Positions 33,090 to 33,383 of a DNA stretch of 33,383 nt are shown in pieces. A program made the translations under genes and the position numbers. The notes beneath the pieces are model-generated. The model did no database searches, was not told the DNA's origin, and saw only the letters and a program-made list of their open reading frames with translations. Origin of the DNA: Anaerolineae bacterium. GTDB lineage: Bacteria > Chloroflexota > Anaerolineae > Anaerolineales > Anaerolineaceae. The stretch is taken from NCBI GenBank assembly GCA_021287005.1, contig JAJTBH010000003.1:1-33383 (forward strand). The letters run 5' to 3'. The first letter of the stretch is position 1, and each line of letters opens with the position of its first letter.

Positions 33090-33112
33090 AAGTTTAATTT
33101 ATGGTTTGTCAA
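33085..33112 (-). promoter_or_regulatory. Consensus promoter of the arsR-type/ATPase operon
   Basis: On the minus strand TTGACA (33112-33107) and TATAAT (33090-33085), both perfect, are 16 bases apart. The start is predicted near 33078, giving a leader of about 34 nt. Confidence 0.9.
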
Positions 33113-33176
33113 GCGGGACAGCTCGTTTTTTAAGACTTATGGAAAATATTCAGCCCGTTTGTTAAGCTTAGGCCCC

Positions 33177-33205
33177 TTGACTTAAGCTTTATACTGGCTT
33201 ACTAT
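33177..33205 (+). promoter_or_regulatory. Promoter for the right-edge small ORF
   Basis: TTGACT (33177-33182) and TACTAT (33200-33205) are separated by 17 bases. The predicted start is about 33212, 18 bases before the small ORF. Confidence 0.65.
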
Positions 33206-33229
33206 AACACCACTAATAAGAAAGGTCTT

Positions 33230-33322
33230 ATGGACGTTATACCTGAACAAGACAACGATGATCTAGGAAACAATCCCGCTGACTCTAGCAGCGAGAAGAC
33301 ATTGGAGTTTAAGTTCAATTAG
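33230..33322 (+). CDS. Small acidic ORF (30 aa), unknown
   Basis: ATG 33230 to TAG 33322, product beginning MDVIPEQDNDDLGNNP and ending LEFKFN. It has eight acidic residues (D/E) against two lysines, no cysteine, and no hydrophobic segment. A fair ribosome site (GAAAGG) lies four bases upstream and a good promoter is 25 bases upstream, which is more support than a random frame would have. I recognise no family. A hairpin at the window edge could be its terminator. The gene may be a short regulatory or precursor peptide, or only the leader of something beyond the window. Confidence 0.45.
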   Translation: MDVIPEQDNDDLGNNPADSSSEKTLEFKFN

Positions 33323-33357
33323 CCTGTTAAATAACAAGCGGCGCTGATGAATTTATT

Positions 33358-33382
33358 CCCCTGTGTCTTCTCGGCACAGGGG
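33358..33382 (+). terminator. Hairpin at the right edge, probable terminator
   Basis: CCCCTGTG (33358-33365) pairs with CACAGGGG (33375-33382) around a 9-base loop. The window ends one base later (T), so a U-tract cannot be checked. Confidence 0.5.
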
Positions 33383-33383
33383 T

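Overview
The window (about 33.4 kb, roughly 50-55% GC, no tRNA, rRNA, CRISPR array or insertion sequence seen) is a bacterial chromosome segment built around a nearly complete division and cell wall (dcw) cluster. The gene content, the divergent FtsL-like and MurG proteins, the CvpA-like gene inside the cluster and the recR-YbaB-dnaX group suggest a Chloroflexota bacterium of the Anaerolineae type. That assignment is inference from protein style; no marker RNA is present to prove it.

Left arm (1-3808): the 3' part of a UDP-GlcNAc 2-epimerase gene (wecB) faces two minus-strand genes, a PilZ-domain protein and a small membrane-anchored protein. A soluble cyclic-nucleotide-binding histidine kinase is transcribed divergently from them.

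Centre (3968-20437): mraZ, rsmH, ftsL-like, ftsI, murF, mraY, murD, ftsW, murG, a CvpA-like membrane gene, murC, an unlisted 47-codon basic ORF, murB, ftsQ, ftsA and ftsZ, all on the plus strand with overlaps or very short gaps. Transcription can start at a good sigma70-type promoter that carries four GTGG repeats spaced exactly 10 bp apart, the expected architecture of an MraZ autoregulatory operator. The genes supply the cytoplasmic precursor steps (MurB, C, D, F), lipid I and II synthesis (MraY, MurG), septal polymerisation (FtsW with FtsI) and the divisome scaffold (FtsZ, FtsA, FtsQ, FtsL). murA, murE and ddl are not in the cluster.

Right of the cluster (20438-25239): a structured intergenic stretch, a minus-strand NYN (YacP-like) nuclease gene, then a plus-strand run of a lamin-tail-domain exported protein, a DUF1992 protein, dnaX, YbaB/EbfC and recR, ended by a strong bidirectional terminator.

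Right arm (25275-33383), mostly minus strand: a HerA-like ATPase with a C-terminal coiled coil; an OmpR-type regulator whose receiver domain has lost its phosphorylation residues, followed by an exported beta-propeller protein; a 767-bp gene-free region with several inverted repeats; and an ArsR-type repressor followed by a P1B metal-transport ATPase, with a consensus promoter overlapped by nested operator dyads. The right edge holds a plus-strand 30-codon acidic ORF with its own promoter and a hairpin at the window end.
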